64,000 nucleotides of DNA from Saussurea involucrata. Its lineage: Eukaryota; Streptophyta; Magnoliopsida; Asterales; Asteraceae. Of this stretch, positions 33,639 to 45,580 are shown in pieces. The number at the start of each line of letters is the position of its first letter. Position 1 is the first letter of the stretch. The notes below the pieces were generated by a model that saw only the letters and a program-made list of their open reading frames with translations, did not search any database and had not been told where the DNA came from. Where the stretch lies: NCBI GenBank assembly GCA_033807775.1, contig CM066314.1, positions 38,296,501 to 38,360,500 of the forward strand, read 5' to 3'. A program made the position numbers and the translations under genes.

Positions 33639-33662
33639 TATATATATATATATATATATATA

Positions 33663-33886
33663 GGCATAAGATCATGTTATAAGTGTCATTTTTGGTGAGA
33701 AGTGTGAGAAATACTTTTAAACCGTTGGATCATTTTTAATCAAATACCATCCTATTAATTGTGGCGTATAAGTGAATTGATCTGGTGCATCTAGGTGCAT
33801 CTCATCCTAATGTTTGTTTTTTTTCTCATCCAATGGTTGATAACTATTTGTCACGATTCTCACTAAATTTGGCAATTCTCACTGGG

Positions 33887-33892
<6 letters not shown>
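33663..33892. mobile_element. TA-flanked MITE-like unit M4
   Basis: A 230 bp unit with weaker inverted ends (GGTGAGAAGTGTGAGAAATA at the left against the complement of AGTGAGAATCGTGACAAATA at the right). It lies between TA tracts at 33639-33662 and 33893-33975. Confidence 0.55.

Positions 33893-33975
<83 letters not shown>
33893..33975. repeat. (TA)n microsatellite
   Basis: About 40 perfect TA repeats between M4 and an unassigned AT-rich block. Confidence 0.95.
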
Positions 33976-33980
<5 letters not shown>

Positions 33981-34477
33981 GCGTACTCGCGCAATACAGC
34001 ACAATATCTATCGATTTTAATGTTTCGTTTTATTTTTGTCTTTATCGATTTTATAATATATTTTTATAGTTTTGAGAAAGCAATAATGTTTTTTAATAAA
34101 AAATTCATTTAATTTTTAATTATAATTTAATTTAAGTTCAATAATAATGTAATTTATTTTAGGTTTAATAATATAATGATTTATATAAAATAAACAATAA
34201 ATATGCTATTAGATTTCAATGATTATCTTAATTATATTTTATATTTTTTATATTTAAATTTTGATGTTTATCCTGTAGTTAATTATACAAGGAGTGATTT
34301 TAGGGGAGTTGAAGTGGTTAGATATCAAGATTGAAAGTTAAGTAAATAACATTAAAAGTAGTACATAAAGTTTTAATGGTTGTTTATAAGAGATTTTAAA
34401 TAATTAGCAGTAAATAGCGATACATTAAGCTTTATTCATTGTTTTTAAGAGTTTTTTCATGCTTTATAATATAGTAT

Positions 34478-34480
<3 letters not shown>
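33976..34480. other. AT-rich block between TA tracts, unassigned
   Basis: About 500 bp of very AT-rich DNA flanked by long (TA)n on both sides like the MITE units, but I could not find inverted ends. No gene is present. Confidence 0.5.

Positions 34481-34564
<84 letters not shown>
34481..34564. repeat. (TA)n microsatellite
   Basis: About 40 TA repeats directly left of M5. Confidence 0.95.
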
Positions 34565-34565
<1 letters not shown>

Positions 34566-34750
34566 CCTTAGGTTCAATAGAGAAGTGCAAATATTTAGAG
34601 AAATAGAGAAGTAAAAAAACACGGGACCATTCATATATGAACGTTCATATATAAACAGTCATATATATGACTGTTCATATATGAACGGTCCCGTGTTTTT
34701 TTACTTCTCTATTTCTCTAAATATTTGCACTTCTCTATTGAACCTTTCCC
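34565..34750. mobile_element. TA-flanked hairpin MITE M5
   Basis: A 186 bp near-perfect palindrome: the arm GCCTTAGGTTCAATAGAGAA through ACACGGGACC is repeated inverted at the right end. The centre is made of CATATATGA palindromes. Its outer arms are almost identical to those of M6 at 57594-57896. Transcription would give a long hairpin RNA. Confidence 0.85.
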
Positions 34751-34772
34751 TATATATATATATATATATATA

Positions 34773-35403
34773 ATTTAAAAAATAAGAAAAATTATATCAT
34801 GTTTTCGCATACTTGTATAAAGAATAGCACACGGAACAATATGTGTTGCCAGTTGATACCATGGCATAGGTAAATGGTAAAGTAGTTCATTAAATATGAA
34901 TTTCTAAATCTTATTACTTATAATAATAATAAGTAAGATGAATTAAGCAATTTAAAATCTTAGTGAAGGGTACGTAATATGGAAAGTTGACCTCCTTGCA
35001 TGAAGTTGACATAAAGAGACCTACAAATACAAACAAAGGGGATCGAGGAGACAAGAATTGGGGATACAATTATTTAAACACAAAATAATATAATATAATG
35101 TATATTTAGAAATTTATTTTCCATGTCTACAAAATCCAACGGTTTTGGTACCATATACTAACCGTTTTTATATTTTTTGGTTAACTCTATTGCAATGAAG
35201 GGCATTTTGATTCATTTATAGTTTTATCTTATTTTCTATTGAAAAATTAAAAACAAACTATATTATATATAGTATAATACTATATATTATATGTGTTATA
35301 GGGGGGTTCTATATACGGCACCCTTTGCTCCCATCGCCGACAATTATACGACCCAACCCCTCCTCAACATGACTAAACCTGCAACTCCCCATCCTCATTG
35401 TGA
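34773..35403. other. AT-rich flanking DNA, no gene seen
   Basis: No repeat or gene is recognised. Towards the right it becomes less AT-rich and leads to the target site of the hAT-like element. Confidence 0.5.
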
Positions 35404-36161
35404 CCACCACCTAGGGGTGAGCATCGGTCGGGTTCGGGCGGATCGGGGCCCAAAACCCAATCCCCGGTCGGGTTTTGGGGGGATTATGGCGGAACCGAAA
35501 CCCGTCCAAACTGCCTTTGGATATTCGGATTTCGGGTAGGTCCGGGGTCGGGTTTTTCGGGTTGGGACCTTTAAACCCTAGAAACTGAGTAAACCAAATT
35601 CCACCACATTCAACCAAATTCAAACTCGATTAAACTAACTTGGTATAATTAAAATCGATTACTTGAGAATGAAGCATCATCTGAGAATGAAGAAAGGTCG
35701 TCAGGGAACAGCCGAACAGCGGAGGCGGAGGGAGCACCGAGCAGGCGAGCACGTCGAGAGGGAAGTGGGAACACGTCGGCGGGAAGTGGGAACACGAGGC
35801 GTCGATCGTCGTATCTGGTATCTCGTCGTCGTATCTCAGACCTCACGGTGGAAGTGTGGAACTCGATTTACTAAGAGAGAGAAAGAGAGTCTGAAAATTT
35901 GAAATGAGATGAGAGGCAGAGAGGGTGAGGTCGAGTCTGAGAGTAGCTTTTTATTAGGTTAGGAATTTATATATTATATGTATTAAATAATTAAATTAAT
36001 AATTTTTTTTAAATATAAATAAAAGTTTGGGTGGTCGGACGGGTCGGGTGTGGTTTATGTATACCCACCCCGATCTGTAATATCCGAAAAAAAATCTCGG
36101 GTTCGGGTGGTCGGGTGTATCGGGTGACGATTTTTTGGGTAGTTCGGGTGCTCGGGTTGGT

Positions 36162-37870
36162 TGTAACGTCCCAAAAACATGGTCATGCAATACCATAAAA
36201 TAAACATTCGAATTACATAATGATCTTGTCTTTACACCATCCATAAATCATACTAAACAAAAATGACAGCGGAAGTCTCTAAATTCCACAGCCGAGAGCT
36301 ATTCTATAGTCATCATAGGCAAAACTTGAAGTTACTCTAAGCTTCAAGTCCTTCTTATCGCCTCCTAGTTCTTACTTGAAGAGCCCTTAACATGCTTACC
36401 TGAAAATGGTTTAGTTTTGAAAGCGAGGGTTAGACCAAAAGGTCTAGTGAATTCCCTCCGAAAACAACATGTACCCAGTATAGAAATCGTTTATAAAAAA
36501 TATCATAGTAAACCTTAACAGAACATCAGGCATGGTACTACTCTGTATATACGATCACATAAACATTCCACGATCGGGGCCCAATGGGCTACCCTCTTGC
36601 CCTCAACCGGAGCCTACGCAAACTCCCCTTCCCGGAGCTTACGCAGACCCCCTTTCTACTCGAAATAGGAGGAAACGAATGCCAACCTACCAGTCTGTCA
36701 TACATATCCAAGGGATCATCAGATCCCGAGGATCTATCTCTGATCCCACAGTGTAGACCGACTCCACATAGCACATCATTCATTTCATAAAAACATACAT
36801 CTTTCAACCTTTGTAAATCATCATTCTCAGTTCCTCAAGTAACATACGTTTTCTCAAATTAAAACAGGTATTTCATGTCAAATCATGCGTAACGGTTATA
36901 AACATTTCATGCTCGTAAGTGAAACCAAAATCAGTTAAAATGTTCAACACTTTAAGTCGTAAAAGGTTTAGAGAACTCACCTTGATAACGCTGAATGCAC
37001 TCTTTAACTACCTCCAAGCTAATCCAGTCGAACACCTAAGGGCATTAGATTCGGATCAGATTAAACGGCTCAAACCTACTGACCAGTAAACACTTTCCGG
37101 GTACCAACCTGTCCGGACACCCTAACTTCCCGGATACCCACACTATCCGGATACCAAGACTTCCCGGACACATCTACTTTCCGGACACCAATCCGAACAC
37201 TCTACTTCCCGAACACGGCAATCCGGACGCGAGACTTATCCGGCCAAACCCACCCGGACACTAACATGAAAATCTACCCGGGAACTAGCATCCTTATCCG
37301 GACACCACCGAAGCACGAAGAACTGCTACTTTCCGGGCACTACGGCTGTTCGACCAAAAGGGTCTAAAAGTGATCATTAAGCCCATTTTCTGCCATTAAT
37401 TGATTAGATAAACTTAAGGGTTCGTCCCCCAACCCCAAGCACCCATTTAAACCACATTCCTACCATTAAATCGATTTCAAAGCCAAAAACCCTTAAAACC
37501 CACTTTTAAGAAAAATGTGGATAAAACCTCCTGAATCCTTATAATCAGACTTAAGAACTCAACCCAATTAAGAAAAGGAACACTATAACAAAATGGAATA
37601 CGAATTAGAAAGGAATACCTTTCAGAATCTTCCTCCTTATCGATTTCTTGGTCCAAGACTCCTTTGTTCTTCTCTTTTCTTCTCTAGTCTCCAAACACAC
37701 CAAGAGCGACCAAAAATACTGATTTCTAGCAAAGGGGGCTGCCCTAGGAGTTAGTGTCTATATATACCTTTCACTTATTGCAAAAAGATCCCTCCCTCAA
37801 CTTTCATTTTTTTACCCAATAGACACCAATCTTATATATATATACTTGCAAACGAAACCCGGTTGTTACA
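36162..37870 (-). repeat. 3' LTR of element F
   Basis: The LTR is TGTAACGTCC...GTTGTTACA on the plus strand. It contains an irregular tandem region at about 37090-37340 built on CCGGACAC and CCCGGA units and a TATATATA tract near its right end. The 5' copy is at 43000-44709. Confidence 0.95.
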
Positions 37871-37886
37871 ACACTCCCCCTTAAAA
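37871..37886 (-). other. polypurine tract of F
   Basis: On the minus strand TTTTAAGGGGGAGTGT precedes the LTR, itself preceded by GGGGACGGAATTC, the typical Tekay end of the internal region. Confidence 0.85.
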
Positions 37887-37907
37887 GAATTCCGTCCCCG
37901 GAATTCC

Positions 37908-38495
37908 TTATTGGAAGAGATGCGGGTACCTCGACTTCATTTCCGATTCCAACTCCCATGTAGCCTCCGGGCCCTTGTGGTGTCGCCATTGCACCTTAAC
38001 CAGCTTAGTCTCCTTGTTCCGTGACTTCCTTACCTTTACATCCGTGATGGCTGCGGGTTCTTCTACAAAATTCAACTTTTCGTCCACCTTAATGTCATTT
38101 AACAGAACCGCTTTTGTCACGTCGGCTAGACATTTTCTCAAGTTGGACACGTGAAACGCATTGTGGATACCTCTCAATTCTTCCGGTAGATCCAACCTAT
38201 ACGCCACTTCTCCAACTCGTTCTGTAATCTCGAATGGTCCGATGTAACGTGGGCTTAGCTTCCCACGTTTTCCAAATCGTACCACTCCTTTCCAAGGAGA
38301 CACCTTTAACAAGACGTGATCTCCGACTTGAAATTCTATGTCTTTCCGTCTCTTATCCGCATAACTCTTCTGTCGGTCGCGAGTGACCTTCAGTCTTTCA
38401 CGTACCAGGACTATCTTATCTGAAGTCAGTTGCACTAACTCCGACCCGGCTAACTGCCTTTCTCCGACTTCGTTCAAAACAACGGAGTCTGACAT
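37908..38495 (-). pseudogene. pol: integrase C-terminus and chromodomain of F
   Basis: This is the last frame of pol: NEVGERQLAG, VLLKVSPWKGVVRFGKRGKL, RYIGPFEITERVGEVAYRL (integrase GPY/F module) and a C-terminal chromodomain, LVKVQWRHHKGPEATWELES, ending MKSRYPHLF. Chromodomains of chromoviral integrases read histone marks and steer insertion to heterochromatin. It is joined to the upstream frame by a frameshift near 38490. Confidence 0.92.
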
Positions 38496-39880
38496 TTCCT
38501 ACCATAGAGTGCCTCAAACGGCGCTGCCTTGATGCTCGAGTGATAGCTGTTATTGTAAGCGAACTAGATCAAAGGTAGATGCTTTTCCTAAGAGCCTTGG
38601 AAATCTAAAGCACAAGCTCTTAACATGTCTTCCAGCGTTTGGATCGTTCTCTCACTCTGACCGTCGGTCTGAGGATGATAAGCGGTACTCATCTTGATCT
38701 GCGATCCCATTTCTCTCTGGAAACTCCTCCAAAACGTGGAGGTAAACCTACTATCTCGGTCAGATACAATCGACGAGGGTACACCATGACGGGTTACGAT
38801 CTCGTCGATGTACAACTTTGCTAACCGCTCCAACGAGTAAGACTCTCGTATAGGTAAGAAGTGTGCCGACTTTGTGAGACGGTCCACAATCACCCATATA
38901 GCGTCAAAACCCTTTGGAGTCTTAGGCAAGCGGGTTACGAAGTCCATCGTAATTTGGTCCCACTTCCACATAGGTATTTCTAACGACCGGAGCTTCCCAT
39001 ACGGTCGTTGATGCTCAATCTTTACTCGCGAACAGGTCATACAGATCTCTACAAAATGAGCTATGTCCTTTTTCATTCCCGTCCACCAATAGTCTCGACG
39101 TAGATCTCCGTACATCTTATTAGTCCCGGGGTGAATCGTGTACTTTAATTTGTGTGCTTCTTCTAAAATCCGCTTTCGGAGCTCTCCGAGTCTCGAGACC
39201 CAGATTCTCCCACTAAGACACTTCACCCCTCGACTATCTTCCATTAGTGAGGACGCTTGTCCTACCATTCTCTCCTTTTTGAGATTTTCCACTCCAAGCG
39301 CCTCTTCTTGACATTTCTTTATCTCAGCAAGCAAATTGAACGTCACCTCAACCCTCATGGCTACAATACTGGGGGTTTCGCTTCTTTCTTTACGGCTCAA
39401 AGCGTCCGCCACTACGTTGGCCTTACCCGGATGGTAATCGATCTTACAGTCGTAGTCGGTTAACAATTCAATCCATCTCCTTTGACGCATGTTCAACTCC
39501 TTTTGATCGAAGAGATGACACAAGCTTTTGTGATCCGTGAAGATCTGGCACTGAGTCCCATAAAGGTAATGTCGCCAACTCTTCAGAGCGAAAACCACTG
39601 TTGCTAATTCTAAATCATGCGTGGGATATCGAGTCTCGTGATCCTTCAGCTGCCGGGAGGCATAAGCGATCACCTTACCTCGTTGAATGAGTACGCAACC
39701 CAAACTGAGCCTTGATGCGTCACTGAACACTACAAAGTCATCCGAACCATCCGGTAAGGACAACACTGGAGCGCTTCTCAACATCTCCTTTAACTTTTGA
39801 AAAGCTTCGTCTTGCTTCTCTAACCAGGCGAACTTGACATTCTTCTTGGTTAAGGACGTTAATGACGTGGCAATACATGA
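38496..39880 (-). pseudogene. pol: RNase H and integrase core of F
   Basis: RNase H begins near 39784 (SDASRLSLGCVL, IFTDHKSL, VADALSRK). The integrase zinc finger is HKLKYTIHPGTNK with CMTCSRVK, and the core has TMDFVTRLP, VSDRDSRFTS and DGQSERTIQ (D, D, E). The frame stops at TAG 38588 (after LDFQGS, where Trp or similar is expected) and again at a TAG near 38570, and shifts near 38490. All catalytic residues remain. Confidence 0.92.
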
Positions 39881-41894
39881 AAAAGTCCTTGATGAATTTC
39901 CGGTAGTAACCTGCCAGTCCGAGAAAACTCCAAACTTCTGACGGATTCTTGGGCTGCTCCCAATCTCGGATAGCTTCGATCTTAGCCGGGTCTACCATTA
40001 TTCCACTCTCAGACACCACGTGGCCAAGAAACTGCACCTCTCTTAGCCAAAACTCACATTTAGAAAACTTCGCATACAGCTTCTCTCGCTTTAGCAGCTC
40101 GAGAATTGTTCGAATGTGGCCTTCGTGCTCCTTTTCCGATTTTGAAAATATCAGGATATCATCTATGAACACTATCATGAACTTGTCTAAATAAGTTTGG
40201 CACACCCTATTCATTAGGTCCATGAATGCTGCCGGGGCGTTGGTCAGACCGAACGGCATCACCAAAAACTCATAGTGTCCATACCTGGTTCTGAAAGCGG
40301 TCTTCGGTACATCCTCCTCCCTTACCTTGAGTTGGTGATAACCTGACCTCAGGTCAATCTTGGAGAAGTAATTGGCTCCTTGCAATTGATCAAACAGGTC
40401 GTCAATCCTCGGTATCGGATACTTGTTCTTGATCGTGACCTTGTTGAGCTCACGGTAGTCTATACACATCCGCATAGTACCGTCCTTCTTCACGAAGAGC
40501 ACATGTGCTCCCCACGGAGACGTACTCGGTCTAACGAACCCCTTGTCTAACAACTCCTGCAATTGAGTCATCATTTCCTTCATTTCGGACGGAGCTAATC
40601 TATAAGGTGCGCGGGCAATTGGTGCAGCTCCTGGCATCAGATCAATTTTGAACTCGATCTGACGATCCGGCGGTAAACTTGTCAAATCATCCGGAAATAC
40701 TTCCTGGAACTCATTTACTACACGCACATCACCCAACCCCCGCTTCTCTTTCTTGGCGTCCAACACGTACGCCAAGAACCCTTGACACCCCTTCCTCAAA
40801 CACTTAGTAGCCCTGATCATCGAGATAAGACTAGTCTTCCTATCACGGCGATTCCCATAGATCACTACGGAATCACCATCAGGTAACCGAATCCTGACCA
40901 GCTTCTTGTTACAAACGATAGTTGTTTCGTTCGTTGCTAACCAGTCCATTCCCAACACTATGTCAAACTCTCCCATTGCCATGGGATATAATTTCATTGA
41001 CACCAACCTCCCTTCTATATCTATGACACTATCCTCCACCACCTCCTTAACGTATACCCATCTATCATTGGCAGTTTCCACCTCTAGTGCTCTCTCCAAA
41101 CGTCTAGGCCTTACCCCCAAACATTTCATAAAAGCATGCGATACAAAAGAGCGATTCGCTCCCGAATCAAATAACACCTTGGCACACAGAGAGTTCACTA
41201 GGTATGTACCTACCACAACATCATGAGCTTCCTCCACCTCCTCCGCAGTTATGCGGAACGCACGTCCCTTCGAACGCGCCGGTTCTGCTCCCTTGTCATT
41301 TCTTCCGTTCCCTTGTCGTTCACCAAACTGGGCTGGCCCCCCTTTCTTCAGCTGAGGACAATCATTACGCATGTGGCCAGTAGCTCCACATTGGTAACAA
41401 GATTTTCCAGTCCCCGGACAATCCCTTGACAAATGACCGGGCAAGCCGCACCGGTAGCATGAGTTTGAACCTGCCATGCATTCTCCCCGGTGCACCTTGT
41501 TACACTTCGAACACTTTTGCCCAGCGACATCCTTGCTAACACGGTTGCCTGGTCGGAACATTTTCCCTCTTCTTGAGTCGTTACTCGGACCATCCCATTT
41601 GCGCTTCTCCCCACCCTTCTCAGTCGTCTGACGGTTCTTTTCTTTCTCAATCAGCTCGGCCGTATTGATGGCCGCCTGAAAAGTAGTGGGGTTTCTAGTC
41701 AGAACCAATTCCCGAATACTGCTCTTCAACCCATGGATGAATCGTTCTAACCGACGCTCTTCCGTTGGCACATACAAATCAGCAAAGCGGGACTTCTCAA
41801 TGAACTTAGAAGTATATTCCCGCACCGTCATTCCTCCCTGATCCAGACCCATAAACTCTTCTTCCAACCTTTTCACTGCCGCGAGTGGACAGAA
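39881..41894 (-). pseudogene. pol: Gag zinc knuckles, protease and RT of F
   Basis: Downstream of an in-frame TAA at 41895-41897 the frame resumes with LEEEFMGLDQGG and runs on. Three knuckles follow counting from ATG 41876: CSKCNKVHRGEC, CYRCGLPGHLSRDC and CYQCGATGHMRNDC (residues 122-173). Protease has VLFDSGANRSFVS (D-S-G near 237), and RT has MPFGLTNAPAAF and catalytic FIDDILIFS. After YYRKFIKDF the frame shifts near 39880 into RNase H. Confidence 0.93.
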
Positions 41895-42734
41895 TTAAGC
41901 TTTAAACCTGTCCACAAACATTTCCCACATCATCCCCTTAGCCATTGCCGAACCCTTTCCCCCAGTCTCAGCCTCCCACCAGTAAACTGCATCAGATTTT
42001 AACATGGACAGAGCAAACATTACTCTATCCCCATCAGCACACTTGCTTGTATCGAAGACTAGTTCCATTTCCTTCACCCATTTCATTGCCAAGATAGGGT
42101 CATATTCGCCCTTAAAAGTAGGGGGCTTGCATGAGGCAAAGGCCTTGTAACTGCATCCCTTAGCTGCTAACTCATTCATCACTTGAGGGTTTGAATTCAA
42201 GTGACTCCCAGTACCGGTCACTAGTGGACTAGACAGTTCCACGCTTTCCCGGTTCTCACTTGCTTCTTTGCTTCCCGAAGCTGACTCATTCTGCTTAGTG
42301 AGGAGAGCCTGCAAGGTCTCTTGAATCTTACCCAATTTGGCAGCTAGGTTCTTTCGAGTGACAAACGTAGATCCACGGCCTCGACCCCGTCCCCTTGGTT
42401 GAGTTACCCTCCTTGCAGAAGCTGAACTTTCCTGAAGAGAGTCTTCTTGATGAACGGGGGCTTCCACACTCCTCGTTCTTCTAGTTGCACGAGTCGTTCT
42501 CAGGTTCGGGTTTCCCCCATCCCCAGCCACTTGGGTGGCGGCCCGATGGGGTGTTCTTCCCCGACCTCTTCCACAACCCCTACCTCTTTCCCTTCCCCGG
42601 GTAACAGTTGCCCTCGCCGGTTCCACCGGTCCATTCTCTAGTACCTCTTCATCTTGATTCCTTGGCACAGCAGGTGCCGACCTACTCCTCAAAGTTCTCC
42701 CATCCATTTCGCTAATGCTGAAAGAAGACAACAA
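41895..42734 (-). pseudogene. gag: gag N-terminal part of F
   Basis: The start is MDGRTLRSRS (42707) or an ATG nine codons earlier. An Arg/Gly-rich tract (GRERGRGCGRGRGR, RGRGRGRGS) precedes the Gag core (FKGEYDPILAMKWVKEMELVFD, MLKSDAVYWW). It stops at TAA 41895 inside the conserved FKA-stop-FCPLAAVKRLEEEF segment, so a Lys, Gln or Glu codon was lost. Confidence 0.92.
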
Positions 42735-42984
42735 TTAACCCTTGCTAAACATGACACAACAAATTTGCTATCAAAAGGTAATTTAAGTACGCACATGTAC
42801 CTGTAAGTTCATAATTACACTGGCCAGGTGCAATCCCAAACTTACCTTACACGTTTATCCTTGGCACCTTATTTCCTAGCGCATTTTAGTGATCGTTCCT
42901 AGAGGCAATCCTATGTCTCGGCTGTGTTCCTCATCTTACAGTTTAAGTTTAGGCCCGACTGGTCACCTAAATCCCTTAAACTAA

Positions 42985-42997
42985 GGCTCTGATACCA
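42985..42997 (-). other. primer binding site of F
   Basis: On the minus strand TGGTATCAGAGCC stands two bases after the 5' LTR, the initiator-Met tRNA type site used by chromoviruses. Confidence 0.88.
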
Positions 42998-42999
42998 TT

Positions 43000-44709
43000 T
43001 GTAACGTCCCAAAAACATGGTCATGCAATACCATAAAATAAACATTCGAATTACATAATGATCTTGTCTTTACACCATCCATAAATCATACTAAACAAAA
43101 ATGACAGTGGAAGTCTCTAAATTCCACAGCCGAGAGCTATTCTATAGTCATCATAGCCAAAACTTGAAGTTACTCTAAGCTTCAAGTCCTTCTTATCGCC
43201 TCCTAGTTCTTACTTGAAGAGCCCTTAACATGCTTACCTGAAAATGGTTTAGTTTTGAAAGCGAGGGTTAGACCAAAAGGTCTAGTGAATTCCCTCCGAA
43301 AACAACATGTACCCAGTATAGAAATCATTTATAAAAAATATCATAGTAAACCTTAACAGAACATCAGGCATGGTACTACTCTGTATATAGGATCACATAA
43401 ACATTCCATGATCGGGGCCCAATGGGCTACCCTCTCGCCCTCAACCGGAGCCTACGCAAACTCCCCTTCTTAGAGCTTACGCAGACCCCCTTTCTACTTG
43501 AAATAGGAGGAAACGAATTCCAACCTACCAGTCTGTCATACATATCCAAGGGATCATCAGATCCCGAGGATCTATCTCTGATCCCACAGTGTAGACCGAC
43601 TCCACATAGCACATCATTCATTTCATAAAAACATACATCTTTCAACCTTTGTAAATCATCATTCTCAGTTCCTCAAGTAACATACGTTTTCTCAAATTAA
43701 AACAGGTATTTCATGGCAAATCATGCGTAACGGTTATAAACATTTCATGCTCGTAAGTGAAACCAAAATCAGTTAAAATGTTCAACACTTTAAGTCGTAA
43801 AAGGTTTAGGGAACTCACCTTGATAACGCTGAATGCACTCTTTAACTACCTCCAAGCTAATCCAGTCGAACACCTAAGGGCATTAGATTCGGATCAGATT
43901 AAACGGCTCAAACCTACTGACCAGTAAACACTTTCCGGGTACCAACCTGTCCGGACACCCTAACTTCCCGGATACCCACACTATCCGGATACCAAGACTT
44001 CCCGGACACATCTACTTTCCGGACACCAATCCGAACACTCTACTTCCCGGACACGGCAATCCGGACGCGAGACTTATCCGGCCAAAACAACCCGGACACT
44101 AACATGAAAATCTACCCGGGAACTAGCATCCTTATCCGGACACCACCGAAGCACGAAGAACTGCTACTTTCCGGGTACTACGGCTGTTCGACCAAAAGGG
44201 TCTAAAAGTGATCATTAAGCCCATTTTCTGCCATTAATTGATTAGATAAACTTAAGGGTTCATCCCCCAACCCCAAGCACCCATTTAAACCACATTCCTA
44301 CCATTAAATCGATTCCAAAGCCAAAAACCCTTAAAACCCACTTTTAAGAAAAATGTGGATAAAACCTCTTGAATCCTTATAATCAGACTTAAGAACTCAA
44401 CCCAATTAAGAAAAGATACACTATAACAAAATGGAATACGAATTAGAAAGGAATACCTTGCAGAATCTTCCTCCTTATCGATTTCTTGGTCCAAGACTCC
44501 TTTGTTCTTCTCTTTTCTTCTCTAGTCTCCAAACACACCAAGAGCCACCAAAAATACTGATTTCTAGCAAAGGGGGCTGCCCTAGGAGTTAGTGTCTATA
44601 TATAACTTTCACTTATTGCAAAAAGATCCCTCCCTCAACTTTCATTTTTTTTACCCAATAGACACCAATCTTATATATATATACTTGCAAACGAAACCCG
44701 GTTGTTACA
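43000..44709 (-). repeat. 5' LTR of element F
   Basis: This is the pair of 36162-37870, with the same CCGGACAC-rich tandem region at about 43928-44182. Confidence 0.95.
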
Positions 44710-44751
44710 TTGGTCGGGTTATTTGGACTGGTCGGAAATTTCTCACCCCTA

Positions 44752-44942
44752 CCACCACCAGCACAAACCTCTTATTATCTATCATTCGAGAAGCAACAAC
44801 CTCGTCTTGATACATTAGGTGGTGTTAATGATGGGAGAGGAAGGGAGCGAGTTAGTATGGTGAAATGGTTGGAAACTTCGTGGTGTCTTAGAAATTTGCT
44901 GAGAAATGAGCATCATTTGTCTCTCTCTGTGATAGGGAAATG
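44752..44942. other. flanking DNA between G and H
   Basis: It starts with the 8 bp duplication of G. One frame (SFEKQQPRLDTLGGVNDG to HHLSLSVIGK) is open across the segment until the LTR of H cuts it, so it may be a gene fragment; I do not recognise it. Confidence 0.4.
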
Positions 44943-45094
44943 TGTAACAACCGAATTTCCAAAAAATGGTATTATGTGAGAGTTCAAGGGTTAGGTGGTA
45001 AAAGTTCTAATTTCCAAGGGTTATTGTTGATACTTTTACCTTTTCCTTCGAAAAGTGGACTCATTCTTGGAGAAGAAGAAACCTCCCTTGGAAA

Positions 45095-45155
<61 letters not shown>

Positions 45156-45426
45156 AGTGGTCTTAGAGAGGAAAAGTTCCAAGGAGATGATTGTAGAAGA
45201 ATTTAAACCAGAAAAAGTGGATTCCATAGGAGCCAATATCGTAGCTAGTGGTTGCTTAGTCATGCTTTAGATAGAAATTTATTTTATCTCCTTGTAATAA
45301 TCCAGTGGTGGTTTCACCGCAACATTGAGGAGTTATCTTATCTTTTGAATTGAAATTTTGGGACCTTAATCCGTTTAGTGTGATTGTTCATTGTTGTCAT
45401 TTAAACTTTGGTTGTGGATCTTTACA
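44943..45426 (+). repeat. 5' LTR of element H
   Basis: It starts TGTAACAACCG and ends ATCTTTACA, 484 bp, followed by TGGTATTAGATC (45429-45440), a two-base variant of the initiator-Met primer site. A (GT)n(GA)n microsatellite lies at about 45098-45150. Confidence 0.75.
45098..45150. repeat. (GT)n(GA)n microsatellite
   Basis: A compound dinucleotide tract inside the LTR of H. Open frames across it are artefacts of the repeat. Confidence 0.95.
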
Positions 45427-45580
45427 AATGGTATTAGATCTAGAGTTTAAGGGTACTATTAAGTGCCTAAACTTAAATTGTAAGGTAAGAACACCAGTGG
45501 ATATAGGAAGCCCTTACTTGTGAATTTACAGATATGTGCGTGTTTGCTTTACCTTGTTATATTGGAACTGTTGGTTAAGT

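Larger units (their letters stand above)
36162..44709 (-). mobile_element. Element F: Tekay-type chromovirus (Ty3/gypsy)
   Basis: LTRs of 1,709 and 1,710 bp lie at 36162-37870 and 43000-44709, with TTGGT duplicated at 36157-36161 and 44710-44714. On the minus strand it reads primer site, gag with three CCHC knuckles, protease, RT, RNase H, integrase and chromodomain. By eye the LTRs differ at roughly 25 positions, so this is the youngest large element here. It sits inside hAT-like element G. Confidence 0.95.
35412..44751. mobile_element. hAT-like non-autonomous element G, split by F
   Basis: The ends are TAGGGGTGAG and CTCACCCCTA, flanked by CCACCACC at 35404-35411 and 44752-44759, an 8 bp duplication as made by hAT transposases (though low in complexity). 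Without F it is about 790 bp. Both subterminal regions carry many GGTCGGGT and GGTTCGGG words, candidate transposase binding sites. No transposase is encoded, so it depends on a partner element. Confidence 0.75.

Noticed and set aside
33785..34069. Open frame with alternating Ile-Tyr
   Set aside because: It is only the translation of the (TA)n tract.
35663..35902. Arg-rich coding gene inside the hAT-like element
   Set aside because: It overlaps open frames on the other strand in GC-rich DNA; no motif or start context supports it.
36532..43645. Short frames repeated at 36584-36807 and 43422-43645
   Set aside because: They lie in the LTRs of F and are duplicated because LTRs are duplicated.
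45036..45270. Frames on both strands over the GT/GA tract
   Set aside because: They are explained by the dinucleotide microsatellite in the LTR of H.
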